Origin: Gellertiella hungarica
Lineage (GTDB): Bacteria; Pseudomonadota; Alphaproteobacteria; Rhizobiales; Rhizobiaceae
Length of the DNA: 64,000 nt
Direction: 5' to 3'
NCBI RefSeq assembly: GCF_014197145.1
Contig: NZ_JACIEZ010000010.1
Location: 62,001 to 126,000 of the forward strand
A program made the translations under genes and the position numbers. Below are positions 50,530-60,612 of this stretch, one piece after another (within the stretch, counting starts at the first letter, position 1; the number at the start of each line of letters is the position of its first letter). The notes beneath the pieces are model-generated. The model saw only the letters and a program-made list of their open reading frames with translations. It was not told the origin of the DNA and ran no database searches.

Positions 50530-52679
50530 CAGGTGTATTTCAGGCTGCCGATCACGCTGCGGCCCTGATCCTTGTAGCAGAAGCCGGCAGAGCAGACGGG
50601 TTCGCGCCTGTCGAAGAGGTTGGTTGCGTTGACCTGCAGCGTCAGCCCCTCATAGGCCTTGTCGATGGCGGCCATGTCGAAGTCGAGCGAGGCATCGAAG
50701 AGTGCGCGCGCATCGTTCTCGGTGGTGTTGTAGTCGCTGCCATAGCTCTTGCCGATGAAGCGGACGCCCGCGCCCAGTCCGAGGCCTGAAAGGGGTCCGT
50801 CCTCGGGCATGTCGTAATGCGCCCAGAGCGAGGCCATGTGCCGGGGAATGGAGGAGACGTCGTTGCCGACGGTGCCGGCCGGTCCCTCGACGATCTCGGC
50901 CTTCGTGTAGGTATAGGCCGCCGTCAGCGAGAGGCCGTTGTCGAGACTGGTGCTCGCTTCCAGCTCCAGACCGCGCGAGCGCAGCTTGCCGCGCTGGACC
51001 TGAATGTTGGCAGGGCCGGTCGGCAGGTTCACCACCTCGTAATAGAGCCCGTTTTCCTGGTCGATGTTGAAGAGCGCGGCCGAAAGCATGGTGTTGCTGT
51101 CCGGCAGCAGATACTTCACGCCCACCTCCTGCTGACGGCTTTCGGTCGGCTTGAAGGCGCTGCCCGTTTCCTGGTTGATGCCGGCATTGGGCGAGAAGGC
51201 GGTGGAATAGCTCGCATAGGGCGCGATGCCGAAAGGCGTCTGGTAGGTGATGCCCGCGCGCCAGGTGAAGGCGCTGTCGTCCTGGGTGACCGTGCTGGCG
51301 GCTCCGGTTGCGAGCGTCGTGTTCTGCGTGTCGGTGCCCACCCAGTCGCGGCGGCCGCCGAGCGTCAGGGTAAGGTCGTCCACCCGGATCTGATCCTGAA
51401 GGTAAAGGCCGGTCAGCAGCTGGTCCTGGTCCGTTTCCGTCTGGAAGGGAATGGAGGCCATGGGGCGCCCGGCGGAGGGGTTGAGCGTGTCCAGCGGCGG
51501 CGCGACGCCGTAGCCGTTCTTCGAGTTCCAGTTCAGCCGCGTGACGTCGATGCCGGCAAGCACCGTATGCGCCGCAGGCCCGGTATCGAATTCGGCCTCT
51601 AGCTGGTTGTCGATGGAATAGGCCACAAGCGATTCCGAGAAGCTGCCGGCACTGCTGTCGAGATAGCGGGGGTCGGCGGCGTTTCGCTGATAGGCGAAGG
51701 CCCAGTCCGCATCGATGTCCAGCCGCGAGGCGCGCGCATTCTGCCGGAACACGAAGACATCGTTCAGCCGGTGCTCGAACTCGTAGCCGATGCGGCCCTG
51801 GGTCTGGAGCGAATCGTTGAAGGCGGGATTGCCGGCAAAGATGTCGGACACGCCGGTCACGGGGTCGTTGTAATAGGCGGCCGTGCCGCCGGTGCGGGTG
51901 CGGGAATACTCGCTGAGCAGGGTAAAGCGGGTATCCTCGTCCGGCTGCCAGGTGAAGGCGGGCGCGATATAGGCGCGGTCATCCGGCACACCGACCTGTT
52001 CCGTGCCCGAATCCCGGAGAAGGCCGGTCATGCGGTAGGTGAAGGGGCTTTCCGGCGAGAAGGCGCCGGAGAAATCGAATTGCGCCTGCTTGCGCCCGTG
52101 GCTGCCATACTGCACGCCCACCTCGCGCAGGCTATCTTCCGTCGGACGCTTGCTGATGAGGTTGTAGAGGCCGCCGGCGCCGGATGCGCCATAGAGGGCG
52201 GAGGAGGGGCCGCGCAGGATCGACACCCCTTCGAGGCCGTAGGGTTCGGTCTTGAAGAGCGAGGAGCCTGCGCCCGGCTGGCGCAGGTTGTCTCGGAAGA
52301 CGCCCGTATAGGTCACGTCGAAGCCGCGCACGGTGAAGCTGTCGAAGCGCGGGTCGAAGCCATAGGCGCCGACGCGTGCCCCGGGCGTGTAGGCAATGGT
52401 GTCGAGCAGCGTCTGCGGGTTCCGGTCCTTGAGCTGTTCTTCCGTGACGGACGAAACCGATTGCGGCGTCTCGATGAAGGGGGTGTCCGTCTTGGCGCCC
52501 GTTGCGCTGCTCTTGCCCACATAGCCATCCGCCTGGATCACCCCGCCGCTGCCGGCATCGACGACGATGTTGTCGAGGACGGTCGCCTCGCCGGAGCCGG
52601 CCTGATCCTGGGCGGCGGCGGTGGCAGCAAGAGCAAGGAGGGACGTGCCCGCAAGGGCGTGGCGAAGGAAGCGGTACAT
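50526..52679 (-). CDS. TonB-dependent ferric-siderophore receptor
   Basis: An outer-membrane receptor of 717 residues: signal peptide (about 1-23, ALAATAAAQ), TonB-box-like DNIVVDAG, plug domain (about 60-165 with FIETPQSVSSVTEEQL, RGFDVTYTGVFRDN and VSILRGPSSALYG), and a 22-strand barrel ending in LKYTW. The FhuA/FpvA-like plug suggests a hydroxamate-type siderophore such as ferrichrome, although the exact ligand cannot be read. It is the first gene of the fhuF and binding-protein operon. A start at 52679 gives a proper signal peptide. Confidence 0.92.
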   Translation of the reverse strand: MYRFLRHALAGTSLLALAATAAAQDQAGSGEATVLDNIVVDAGSGGVIQADGYVGKSSATGAKTDTPFIETPQSVSSVTEEQLKDRNPQTLLDTIAYTPGARVGAYGFDPRFDSFTVRGFDVTYTGVFRDNLRQPGAGSSLFKTEPYGLEGVSILRGPSSALYGASGAGGLYNLISKRPTEDSLREVGVQYGSHGRKQAQFDFSGAFSPESPFTYRMTGLLRDSGTEQVGVPDDRAYIAPAFTWQPDEDTRFTLLSEYSRTRTGGTAAYYNDPVTGVSDIFAGNPAFNDSLQTQGRIGYEFEHRLNDVFVFRQNARASRLDIDADWAFAYQRNAADPRYLDSSAGSFSESLVAYSIDNQLEAEFDTGPAAHTVLAGIDVTRLNWNSKNGYGVAPPLDTLNPSAGRPMASIPFQTETDQDQLLTGLYLQDQIRVDDLTLTLGGRRDWVGTDTQNTTLATGAASTVTQDDSAFTWRAGITYQTPFGIAPYASYSTAFSPNAGINQETGSAFKPTESRQQEVGVKYLLPDSNTMLSAALFNIDQENGLYYEVVNLPTGPANIQVQRGKLRSRGLELEASTSLDNGLSLTAAYTYTKAEIVEGPAGTVGNDVSSIPRHMASLWAHYDMPEDGPLSGLGLGAGVRFIGKSYGSDYNTTENDARALFDASLDFDMAAIDKAYEGLTLQVNATNLFDRREPVCSAGFCYKDQGRSVIGSLKYTW

Positions 52680-53106
52680 GGGAATGCCTTCTCGGAAATG
52701 GTTATAAGATGACTCCAATACTCAACATTTCCCGAGCGGCAAGATTTAATCTTGATTCATAGACTCATGTTTATGCCGCTGTTGCGCCACGGTCACACCA
52801 CAATCGCGCTATTCGGGATGAATGGCGCTCCTCGCTTCGAAAGAAAATCTGTGGTTGAAATCCGCTTGCGAAAGGGCAACGAAAGGCGAAGCGAAATCCC
52901 GCCAAGAATTATGGTTCGCTTCGCTTGGGTGAAGAATCCTTAACCATCCCGCAGAACTTTCCGGATGGTAACGTGTCGATGGCCGATGACCGCGACAAAC
53001 CGCCACTAGGCCAAATTTATTGCCTGTTATAACTGACATATATTCGGAAACATTCGGAAAGTAGATTCCCAATATTATCTTCGGGAATAGCCAAGGCCTC
53101 CTCGAC
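52680..53106. promoter_or_regulatory. Intergenic region between TonB receptor and GAF-GGDEF genes
   Basis: No gene is supported in these 427 bases. They hold an odd palindrome (CAAGATT-T-AATCTTG, 52740-52754) about 60 bases before the receptor start, an inverted repeat (GCGAAGCGAA at 52886-52895, TTCGCTTCGC at 52915-52924), and two copies of ATTCGGAAA near 53042-53060 close to the GGDEF start. The receptor side is AT-rich, as expected for an iron-regulated promoter. Confidence 0.6.
52740..52754. promoter_or_regulatory. Candidate operator of the siderophore operon
   Basis: CAAGATT and AATCTTG are perfect complements around a single T, located about 60 bases upstream of the receptor start codon. 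Position and symmetry suit a repressor operator for iron control. The sequence does not obviously match a Fur box, and I cannot assign it to RirA, Irr or a local regulator. Confidence 0.45.
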
Positions 53107-54069
53107 ATGACTCCAAATACCCCCTTCGAGACTGTCCGTACCCGTATCATCGGCGGTCAGGGCGATACCGATATCGATGCACTGACGGTCCTTGCGACGG
53201 CGGTGACCGGCAAGCCCTATGCGCTGGTCTCGGTTCTCGACGGACCGATCCGCTGGTCCAAGGCGGAATGCGGGATTTCCGTTCCCCCGGCTCCGCGGGA
53301 GCTTTCCTTCTGCTCGGCCTGCGTCGAGGCGGGCGAGATCCTGATCGTCGACGATGCCGCTTCGGACCCGCGATTCGCATCCCTCCCGGCGGTTTCCGGG
53401 CGAGCGGGGATCCGTTTCTATGCGGGCCTGCCGCTGCATGTGAAGGTGGGGAACATCGAGTTCGACGCGACCCTGTGCGTTCTCGATTCGGCGCCGGGAA
53501 GGCTCGAGGAGGGTCAGCTCGACCATCTCAAGCGTCTGGGCGCGCTGCTGCGCTTCCTCCTGATCGCCAAGCTTGCGGCCGCGACCGATCACGTCACGGG
53601 CCTCTGGAACAAGCGCACCTTCGACGAGACCATGAAGGCGATGCTCGCTGTCAGCCGCAGGACGGGCACGGCCGTGCATCTCTGCCTGCTCGATGTCGAT
53701 CATTTCAAGACCATCAACGACAGCTACGGCCACGATTCCGGCGACCGTGTGCTCCAGTCGCTGGCAACCTTGCTGACCAGCGCCTGTCCTGCCGATTCGG
53801 TGCTGTGCCGTCTCGGCGGGGATGAGTTTGCCGTGCTCTACGCCACCGGCGGACGCGATGCGGCGACGGAATTTTTCCGCAAGCTGCCGTCGAAGCTTCA
53901 GTACCGGCTTCATGAAGGGCCGGTGGTTTCGGTCACCGCGGGACATGCCTATTTCACCGAGGACATGGCCGGCGCAGCGCCGCTTTTCAAGGCGGCGGAC
54001 ATGGCGCTTTACGAGGCAAAGCGCCGGCAGCGCGGCACCTCCTGCAGCTTCCGCGACCTTGCCGCCTGA
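53107..54069 (+). CDS. GAF-GGDEF diguanylate cyclase
   Basis: The 320-residue cytoplasmic protein combines an N-terminal GAF domain (about 22-150, with LSFCSACVEAGEILIVDDAASDPRF and LCVLDSAPGRL) and a GGDEF domain (about 160-318) with an intact GGDEF motif at 237-241. It should make c-di-GMP in response to an unknown small molecule. The phrase FCSACVEAG resembles GAF domains that sit beside small-ligand or redox sites. It is convergent with hutD, 12 bases from its stop. Confidence 0.9.
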   Translation: MTPNTPFETVRTRIIGGQGDTDIDALTVLATAVTGKPYALVSVLDGPIRWSKAECGISVPPAPRELSFCSACVEAGEILIVDDAASDPRFASLPAVSGRAGIRFYAGLPLHVKVGNIEFDATLCVLDSAPGRLEEGQLDHLKRLGALLRFLLIAKLAAATDHVTGLWNKRTFDETMKAMLAVSRRTGTAVHLCLLDVDHFKTINDSYGHDSGDRVLQSLATLLTSACPADSVLCRLGGDEFAVLYATGGRDAATEFFRKLPSKLQYRLHEGPVVSVTAGHAYFTEDMAGAAPLFKAADMALYEAKRRQRGTSCSFRDLAA

Positions 54070-54081
54070 GCGGCCGGCGCT

Positions 54082-54648
54082 TCAGACGATGGTGACGAGA
54101 CAGGCGGAGGTTTCGGCAGCCGCCGCGGAAAGCCGCATGGGCCCGCTGCCCGGCTCAGCCAGCGTATCGCCGGTTTCCATCTCCCATACCGTCCCCTCTG
54201 CCTGAAGCCGCAGGGGCCCGCATGCCGCCAGCAGGCAGATGCCGGCGCCCGGTCGGACGAGACTGTCCCGTCCGACGGCGAGGCGGGTCATGTCGTGGCG
54301 GTACCGCCCGCGCCGGGTCATGACGTTGAGGTCGGTGGTGGCGCCGCCGGGAAGCGTGCAGTGGACGGGCTCTTCGCCATCGAAGGCAAAGGGCGGGTCG
54401 GAAGGCGTCAGCGTCCGCGCCCCGCCCCGCATGTCGAGCCGGATGCCGTCGCCGTCGAGGACGGCAATGGTCCGGTCTATCCCCGGAAAGGGCGAGAAGG
54501 GGCCGGGGGCGTCGACGGTCGCGATGCTGACCCGCCAGAGAAACGCACCCGGCTTTTCCGGGTCGGCCAGGCGCGCCACCTCGCGGGTGACGCCGCCGCC
54601 GTTCTTCCAGGGCGTGGGCTCCAGGTCGCGAAAGCGGATCAGCCGCAT
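54082..54648 (-). CDS. hutD: HutD family protein
   Basis: A 188-residue cupin-like protein recognised as HutD by RFRDLEPTPWKNGGGVTREVA at its start and FSPFPGIDRTIAVLDGDGI. HutD is thought to tune histidine degradation, perhaps by binding urocanate or formylglutamate, so that high pathway activity is not harmful. It lies 7 bases behind hutU and is the last gene of the hutIHUD operon. The start at 54648 is the first ATG of the conserved frame. Confidence 0.88.
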   Translation of the reverse strand: MRLIRFRDLEPTPWKNGGGVTREVARLADPEKPGAFLWRVSIATVDAPGPFSPFPGIDRTIAVLDGDGIRLDMRGGARTLTPSDPPFAFDGEEPVHCTLPGGATTDLNVMTRRGRYRHDMTRLAVGRDSLVRPGAGICLLAACGPLRLQAEGTVWEMETGDTLAEPGSGPMRLSAAAAETSACLVTIV

Positions 54649-54655
54649 GGCCGCC

Positions 54656-56344
54656 TCAGTTGCCGAGAATGCCGGGAAGGCGAAGGCCCTTCTCCCGGGC
54701 GCAATCGAGCGCGATGTCGTAGCCCGCATCCGCATGGCGCATCACGCCGGTCGCCGGATCGTTCCACAGCACGCGTTCGATGCGGCGGGCGGCATCTTCC
54801 GTGCCGTCGCAGCAGATGACGACGCCGGAATGCTGCGAGAAGCCCATGCCGACCCCGCCGCCGTGATGGAGCGATACCCAGGTGGCGCCCGAGGCGGTGT
54901 TGAGGAGGGCGTTCAGGAGCGGCCAGTCGGAAACGGCGTCCGATCCGTCCTTCATCGCTTCCGTCTCGCGGTTGGGAGAGGCGACCGAGCCCGAATCCAG
55001 ATGGTCGCGGCCGATGACGACGGGGGCCTTCAGCTCGCCATTCTTCACCATCTCGTTGAAGGCGAGCCCGAGGCGGTGGCGGTCGCCGAGACCGACCCAG
55101 CAGATGCGGGCGGGCAGGCCCTGGAAGGAAATGCGCTCGCGCGCCATGTCCAGCCAGTTGTGCAGATGGGTGTTGCCGGGGGTAAGCTCCTTCACCTTGG
55201 CATCGGTCTTGTAGATGTCCTCCGGATCGCCTGACAGCGCCGCCCAGCGGAACGGGCCGATGCCGCGGCAGAAGAGCGGGCGGATATAGGCCGGCACGAA
55301 GCCGGGGAAATCGAAGGCGTTCTCGCAGCCCTCGTCCTTCGCCACCTGGCGTATGTTGTTGCCGTAGTCGAGCGTCGGCACGCCGGCCTTCCAGAAGGCA
55401 AGCATCGCCTCCACATGCTCGCGCATCGAGGCGCGGGCGGCCTTTTCCACGGCCTTCGGGTCGGTCTCGCGCTTCGCCTTCCATTCCGCCAGCGTCCAGC
55501 CCTTGGGCAGGTAGCCGTTCAGCGGATCGTGGGCGGAGGTCTGGTCGGTGACGATGTCGGGGCGCGGGCCGCCGGCCTGCATGCGCCGCACCAGTTCCGG
55601 GAAGATCTCGGCCGCATTGCCGAGGAGCCCGACGGATTTCGCCTCGCCCGCCTTCGTCCAGCGGTCGATGAGGGAAAGCGCCTCGTCCAGCGTCTCGGCC
55701 CTCGCATCGACATAGCGGGTGCGCAGGCGGAAATCGATGCTGTCGGGGTTGCATTCGACGGCAAGGCAGCAGGCGCCGGCCATGACGGCGGCGAGCGGCT
55801 GGGCGCCTCCCATGCCGCCGAGGCCGCCGGTCAGGATCCACTTGCCCCTGAGATTGCCGCCATAGTGCTGGCGGCCCGCCTCCACGAAGGTTTCGTAGGT
55901 GCCCTGCACGATGCCCTGGCTGCCGATATAGATCCAGGAGCCGGCCGTCATCTGGCCGTACATGGCAAGGCCCTTCCTGTCGAGCTCGTGGAAATGGTCC
56001 CAGGTGGCCCAGTGGGGCACGAGGTTGGAATTGGCGATCAGCACGCGCGGCGCATCCTTGTGGGTGCGGAAGATGCCGACGGGCTTGCCCGACTGCACGA
56101 GCAGCGTCTCGTCCTCGTTGAGGTCGCGCAGCGACTCCACGATCCTGTCGAAGTCGCCCCAGGTGCGGGCGGCGCGGCCGATGCCGCCATAAACCACCAG
56201 CTCATGCGGGTTCTCGGCCACTTCGGGGTCGAGGTTGTTCATCAGCATGCGCAGCGGCGCTTCGGTCATCCAGCTCCTGGCGGTCAGTTCGCTGCCGCGC
56301 GCGGCGCGGATCTCGCGGATGTTATGGCGGGGATTGGCGGTCAT
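54656..56344 (-). CDS. hutU: Urocanate hydratase
   Basis: Second enzyme of histidine degradation: adds water to urocanate to give imidazolonepropionate, using NAD+ as an unusual electrophilic cofactor. The 562-residue protein is full length. Recognisable parts are the NAD-binding region [30 protein letters not shown] and ARICWVGLG, whose Cys415 probably matches the active-site cysteine of Pseudomonas urocanase. It lies between hutH (50 bases upstream) and hutD. The ATG at 56344 follows GGGAGA. Confidence 0.96.
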   Translation of the reverse strand: MTANPRHNIREIRAARGSELTARSWMTEAPLRMLMNNLDPEVAENPHELVVYGGIGRAARTWGDFDRIVESLRDLNEDETLLVQSGKPVGIFRTHKDAPRVLIANSNLVPHWATWDHFHELDRKGLAMYGQMTAGSWIYIGSQGIVQGTYETFVEAGRQHYGGNLRGKWILTGGLGGMGGAQPLAAVMAGACCLAVECNPDSIDFRLRTRYVDARAETLDEALSLIDRWTKAGEAKSVGLLGNAAEIFPELVRRMQAGGPRPDIVTDQTSAHDPLNGYLPKGWTLAEWKAKRETDPKAVEKAARASMREHVEAMLAFWKAGVPTLDYGNNIRQVAKDEGCENAFDFPGFVPAYIRPLFCRGIGPFRWAALSGDPEDIYKTDAKVKELTPGNTHLHNWLDMARERISFQGLPARICWVGLGDRHRLGLAFNEMVKNGELKAPVVIGRDHLDSGSVASPNRETEAMKDGSDAVSDWPLLNALLNTASGATWVSLHHGGGVGMGFSQHSGVVICCDGTEDAARRIERVLWNDPATGVMRHADAGYDIALDCAREKGLRLPGILGN

Positions 56345-56394
56345 CGGTGGTCTCCCTGATCGGCGGATGGGCAAATGTCGTTGGTTCGGCGGGC

Positions 56395-57930
56395 TCAGAC
56401 CGTGAGCGTCGGCAGCAGGCCGGGGCGGATCGCCCCGACGATCGCGCCGGAGGCAATCAGCCCGGCGGCGGCTTCCAGGTCGGGGGCCATGTAGCGGTCT
56501 TCCTCGAGCGCCGGCACCGCGGCGCGCAGCACGGCAATCGCCTTCTGCAGCTCCGGGCTCGTCGTCAGCGGCCCGCGCAGCTCGACGCCCTGCACCGCCG
56601 TCAGCGCCTCGATGCCGAGGATCGCAAAGAGGTTGTCGGTCATCTGGAGCAGGCGGCGCGCGCCGTGGCAGGCCATGGACACATGGTCTTCCTGATTGGC
56701 CGAGGTGGGGGTCGAATCCACCGACGCCGGATGCGAGAGCTGCTTGTTTTCCGACATCAGCGCGGCGGAGGTGACCTCCGCGATCATCAGCCCCGAATTC
56801 AGCCCCGGCTTCTTCGAGAGGAAGGCCGGCAGGCCGTAGGAGAGCGCGGGATCGACAAGAAGCGCGATGCGGCGCTGGGCAATCGCCCCGATCTCGCAGA
56901 CCGCAAGCGCGATCTGGTCGGCGGCAAAGGCGACGGGCTCCGCATGGAAGTTGCCGCCCGACACGACCGAGCCGTCGGAGAGCACCAGCGGATTGTCCGT
57001 CACCGCATTGGCCTCGGTCACGAGGGTCGCGGCAACGGAGCGGAGCAGGTCGAGGCAGGCGCCGTCGACCTGCGGCTGGCAGCGGATGCAATAGGGGTCC
57101 TGCACGCGCTCGTCGCCCTCGATGTGGCTTTCGCGGATCACCGAACCCTCGAGCAGGTTGCGCAGCGCCGCCCCCGCATCGATCTGGCCGCGGTGACCGC
57201 GCAGCGCATGGATGTCGGGATGGAAGGGCGCGGAGGAGCCCATCGCCGCATCGGTCGAAAGCGCACCGGTCACCAGCGCCGCCTGAGCCGCCCGGTGGGC
57301 GCGGAAGAGCCCGGCGAGCGCCAGCGCCGTCGAAACCTGCGTGCCGTTGATGAGCGCCAGACCCTCCTTGGCGGCAAGCGTCACGGGGGTGAGGCCCGCC
57401 CGCTTCAGCGCCTCCGCACCCGGCATTCTCTCGCCTGCGAAGAAGGCTTCGCCCTCGCCCATCATGACAGCGGTCATGTGGGCGAGCGGCGCGAGATCGC
57501 CTGAAGCTCCGACGGACCCCTTTTCCGGGATCAGCGGCGTGACGCCCCTTTCCAGCATGGCTTCGATGAGGCGCACCAGTTCGAGCCGCACGCCGGAGGC
57601 ACCGCGCCCGAGCGAGACGAGCTTCAGCGCCATTATAAGGCGCACGATATTGCCGGGCAGCGGCTGGCCGACGCCGCAGCAATGGGAGAGGATGAGGTTG
57701 CGCTGGAGCGTGGCCACATCGGCCGCGTCGATCCTGATCGAGGCGAGCTTTCCGAAGCCGGTATTGATGCCATAGACCGGCGCATTGCCCCGGGCGATCT
57801 CGGCGATGCGGGCGGCGGCCCGCTCGATGCCCGCATCGAAGGCACGGTCGAGCCGGGCAGACTTGCCGTCCCAGTAGATGGCCATGAGATCCTGAAGGGA
57901 GACGGCTCCCGGGGTGAGGGTGATGGTCAT
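56395..57930 (-). CDS. hutH: Histidine ammonia-lyase
   Basis: Converts histidine to urocanate and ammonia. The 511-residue protein has the self-forming MIO prosthetic group triad Ala-Ser-Gly at residues 142-144 in [11 protein letters not shown], with Ser143 as in Pseudomonas Hut[12 protein letters not shown] and NQEDHVSMA are further signatures. Its ATG overlaps the hutI stop (ATGA), so the two are translationally coupled. Confidence 0.97.
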   Translation of the reverse strand: MTITLTPGAVSLQDLMAIYWDGKSARLDRAFDAGIERAAARIAEIARGNAPVYGINTGFGKLASIRIDAADVATLQRNLILSHCCGVGQPLPGNIVRLIMALKLVSLGRGASGVRLELVRLIEAMLERGVTPLIPEKGSVGASGDLAPLAHMTAVMMGEGEAFFAGERMPGAEALKRAGLTPVTLAAKEGLALINGTQVSTALALAGLFRAHRAAQAALVTGALSTDAAMGSSAPFHPDIHALRGHRGQIDAGAALRNLLEGSVIRESHIEGDERVQDPYCIRCQPQVDGACLDLLRSVAATLVTEANAVTDNPLVLSDGSVVSGGNFHAEPVAFAADQIALAVCEIGAIAQRRIALLVDPALSYGLPAFLSKKPGLNSGLMIAEVTSAALMSENKQLSHPASVDSTPTSANQEDHVSMACHGARRLLQMTDNLFAILGIEALTAVQGVELRGPLTTSPELQKAIAVLRAAVPALEEDRYMAPDLEAAAGLIASGAIVGAIRPGLLPTLTV

Positions 57931-59159
57931 GGGCTGATCCTCTGTCCCTTGAAATAGCGGCTGTGCAGCGGGTTGAAGCCCATGCGGTAGACGAGCTCCG
58001 CCGGGCTATCGATCGTCCAGATGGCGAGGTCGGCGGACTTGCCGGCTTCGATGGTGCCGGTTTCGGCAATGAGGCCGAGCGCGCGCGCCGCCTCCCGGGT
58101 GGCCCCCGCGATGCATTCGCTGACGGTCAGGCCGAAAAGCGTGGCCGACATGTTCATGGTCAGCAGCAGCGAGGTGAGCGGCGAGGTGCCGGGATTGCAG
58201 TCGGTGGCAATCGCGATCGGCACGCCTGCCTTGCGCAGCGCCTCGACCGGCGGCTTCTGCCTTTCGCGGATGGCATAGAAGGCGCCGGGCAGAAGCACGG
58301 CCACGGTGCCGGATGCGGCCAGCGCCGCCACGCCCTCATCGTCGAGATATTCCACGTGATCGGCCGAAAGCGCACCGTAGGAGGCCGCAAGCTTCGCGCC
58401 GCCGAGATTGGAGAGCTGCTCCGCATGCAGCTTGACCGGAAGCCCGAGCGTCCGCGCGCGGTCGAAGACGCGGGCAATCTCTTCCGGCGAGAAGGCGATG
58501 CCCTCGCAGAAGCCGTCCACCGCATCCGCCAGCCCTTCCGCATGGGCGCGGTCGAGGCCCGGCAGGACGACATCGGCGATGTAATCGCCGTTGCGGCCCC
58601 GGTATTCGGGCGGTGTGGCATGCGCCCCGAGATAGGAGGTGACGACCCGGACCGGCCTTGCCCGTTCGACAAGGCGGGCAGCGCGCAACATGTTCAGTTC
58701 GCCTTCCACCGAAAGCCCGTAGCCGGACTTGATCTCCAGCGTCGTCACGCCCTCGGCAAGCAGCGTGTCGATGCGGGGCAGGCTTGCGGCCAGAAGTTCT
58801 TCCGGGGAGAGCGCATTGGTGGCCGTGACCGAGGAGACGATGCCGCCGCCGGCGCGGGCGATCTCCTCATAGGTTGCCCCCTCCAGCCGCATCTCGAATT
58901 CGCGGGCGCGGTTGCCGCCGTGGATCACATGGGTGTGGCAGTCGATGAGCCCGGGCGTCACCCACCGGCCTTCGAGATCGACGACGTCGGCACTGTCCGC
59001 CGAAGTCTGCAAGGCCGCGGCTCCGACGGCGGCAATGCGGCCGTTCTCGATCAGGATCGCGCCGCCTTCCGCGATGCCGAGGCCGGGCGCGTCGGGCCGC
59101 AGCGTGGCGATCCGGCCGTTTCGCAAGAGGGTCTGGCGATGGGAAAGGGAGGGGCTCAT
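57927..59159 (-). CDS. hutI: Imidazolonepropionase
   Basis: Third enzyme of histidine degradation: hydrolyses imidazolonepropionate to formiminoglutamate. The 410-residue amidohydrolase has metal-binding HTHVIHGG near residue 80, the EIKSGYGLS and [12 protein letters not shown] strands, and [10 protein letters not shown] with the conserved Asp. It is the first gene of the hutIHUD operon, starting 31 bases from a palindromic operator shared with hutF. The start at 59159 has GGGAGGGG upstream. Confidence 0.95.
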   Translation of the reverse strand: MSPSLSHRQTLLRNGRIATLRPDAPGLGIAEGGAILIENGRIAAVGAAALQTSADSADVVDLEGRWVTPGLIDCHTHVIHGGNRAREFEMRLEGATYEEIARAGGGIVSSVTATNALSPEELLAASLPRIDTLLAEGVTTLEIKSGYGLSVEGELNMLRAARLVERARPVRVVTSYLGAHATPPEYRGRNGDYIADVVLPGLDRAHAEGLADAVDGFCEGIAFSPEEIARVFDRARTLGLPVKLHAEQLSNLGGAKLAASYGALSADHVEYLDDEGVAALAASGTVAVLLPGAFYAIRERQKPPVEALRKAGVPIAIATDCNPGTSPLTSLLLTMNMSATLFGLTVSECIAGATREAARALGLIAETGTIEAGKSADLAIWTIDSPAELVYRMGFNPLHSRYFKGQRISP

Positions 59160-59190
59160 CTCGTTTTCCGTCTTTGCTTCCGGACAAAAC

Positions 59191-59202
59191 ATGTATATAC
59201 AT
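59191..59202. promoter_or_regulatory. Palindromic operator of the divergent hut promoters (probable HutC site)
   Basis: ATGTATATACAT is a perfect 12-base palindrome in the 88-base gap between hutI and hutF. The TGTATATACA core is close to the HutC sites known from other bacteria. HutC, encoded at 60609, would repress both directions, with urocanate as inducer. Confidence 0.75.
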
Positions 59203-59247
59203 AATCCAAGCAATGCAACGGATTTCTTTCGAGGAGGCAACTGGCAC

Positions 59248-60612
59248 ATGGAACGGGCAACGAAGGGGCTTTTCGCAAAGCAGGCGCTCCTCGCCGATGG
59301 CTGGGCCGGCAATGTGCGCCTGACGCTCGCCGACGGGATGGTGCGGGAGATCGAAACGGATGCCGCACCGTTGCCGGACGACGAGCGGCACGCGTTCGTC
59401 CTGCCCGGCATGGGCAATCTTCACAGCCATGCCTTCCAGCGCGCCATGGCGGGTGCCGCAGAGGTGCGGGGGCCGGGCGACGACAGCTTCTGGAGCTGGC
59501 GGAACGCCATGTACCGGGTGGCCCTTTCCTTCACGCCCGACGATCTCGAGGCGGTGGCCTCGGCACTCTATGTCGAAATGCTGGAAGCCGGTTTCACCCG
59601 GGTCGGCGAGTTTCACTATCTCCACCATGATATCGACGGCGGTACCTTTGCCGATCCGGCGGAAATGGCGGGCCGCATCGCCGCGGCAAGCGCGCAGACC
59701 GGCATCGCGCTCACCCTGCTTCCCGTCTTCTATGCCCATGCAGGTTTCGGCGGGCTCGCGCCGGGGGAGGCGCAACGCCGCTTCATCCACGATATCGACG
59801 GCTTTGCCCGGCTGATGGAGCGTTGCCGCGCCATCACCTCCGGCCTGGCCGGTGCAAGGCTCGGCATCGCCCCGCACAGCCTGCGCGCGGTCACGCCGCA
59901 GGAGCTGGAGGCGATCCTTCCGCTTGGCCGGGAGGGGCCCGTCCACATCCACATCGCCGAACAGGTGAAGGAGGTCGAGGATTGCGTTGCCTGGTCGGGC
60001 GCGCGGCCCGTCGAATGGCTCCTCGACCATGCGCCCGTCGATGACCGCTGGACCCTCATCCACGCCACCCACATGACCGCGGATGAAACGCGCCGCATGG
60101 CCGCCCGCCGCGCCGTCGCGGGTCTCTGCCCGATCACCGAGGCCAATCTCGGCGACGGCACCTTTCCCGCCCCGGCCTTTCTGGATGCGGGCGGACAATT
60201 CGGTGTCGGGTCCGACTCCAACATCCGCATTTCCGTGCCGGAGGAATTGCGGCAGCTCGAATATTCGCAGCGTCTGGCGCTCCGCGCCCGCAACGTGGTG
60301 GCGGCGCCCGGCCAGTCGACGGGCGAACGGCTTTTTGCCGAGGCGGTTTCAGGCGGGGCACAGGCGCTTCAGGGGGGCGGCGGCCTTCGTCCCGGCGTTG
60401 CCGCCGATCTCGTCTCGCTGGACCCGGGAGACGCACCCGCTGCGTCGGCCGCCTCGCTCCTCGACCACTGGATCTTTTCCAGCGGCGTTGCGGTCGATTG
60501 CGTCTGGGTCGGCGGACGAAAGCTTGTTCAAAACGGCCGCCATCGCGACCGCGAGCGTATCCGCGCGCGTTTTCGTGATAGGATGCAGGCCCTCGTTACC
60601 CGTTTCACATGA
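59248..60612 (+). CDS. hutF: Formimidoylglutamate deiminase
   Basis: Converts N-formimino-L-glutamate to N-formyl-L-glutamate and ammonia. The 454-residue amidohydrolase has the metal motif [10 protein letters not shown] near residue 60, GEFHYLHHD, and the conserved [14 protein letters not shown] and IHATHMT stretches; GSDSNIRIS holds the catalytic Asp. It marks the five-step pathway that proceeds through formylglutamate and normally needs HutG, which is not in the window. The ribosome site is GAGGAGG. It overlaps hutC (ATGA). Confidence 0.94.
   Translation: MERATKGLFAKQALLADGWAGNVRLTLADGMVREIETDAAPLPDDERHAFVLPGMGNLHSHAFQRAMAGAAEVRGPGDDSFWSWRNAMYRVALSFTPDDLEAVASALYVEMLEAGFTRVGEFHYLHHDIDGGTFADPAEMAGRIAAASAQTGIALTLLPVFYAHAGFGGLAPGEAQRRFIHDIDGFARLMERCRAITSGLAGARLGIAPHSLRAVTPQELEAILPLGREGPVHIHIAEQVKEVEDCVAWSGARPVEWLLDHAPVDDRWTLIHATHMTADETRRMAARRAVAGLCPITEANLGDGTFPAPAFLDAGGQFGVGSDSNIRISVPEELRQLEYSQRLALRARNVVAAPGQSTGERLFAEAVSGGAQALQGGGGLRPGVAADLVSLDPGDAPAASAASLLDHWIFSSGVAVDCVWVGGRKLVQNGRHRDRERIRARFRDRMQALVTRFT

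Noticed and set aside
52752-52943. Short frame upstream of the GAF-GGDEF gene
   Set aside because: No ribosome site, no similarity to any family, and it covers inverted repeats in the intergenic region.
54656-58069. 1137-codon minus-strand frame joining hutU to sequence over hutH
   Set aside because: The first half is an out-of-frame translation of hutH; hutU starts at the ATG at 56344 with its own ribosome site.
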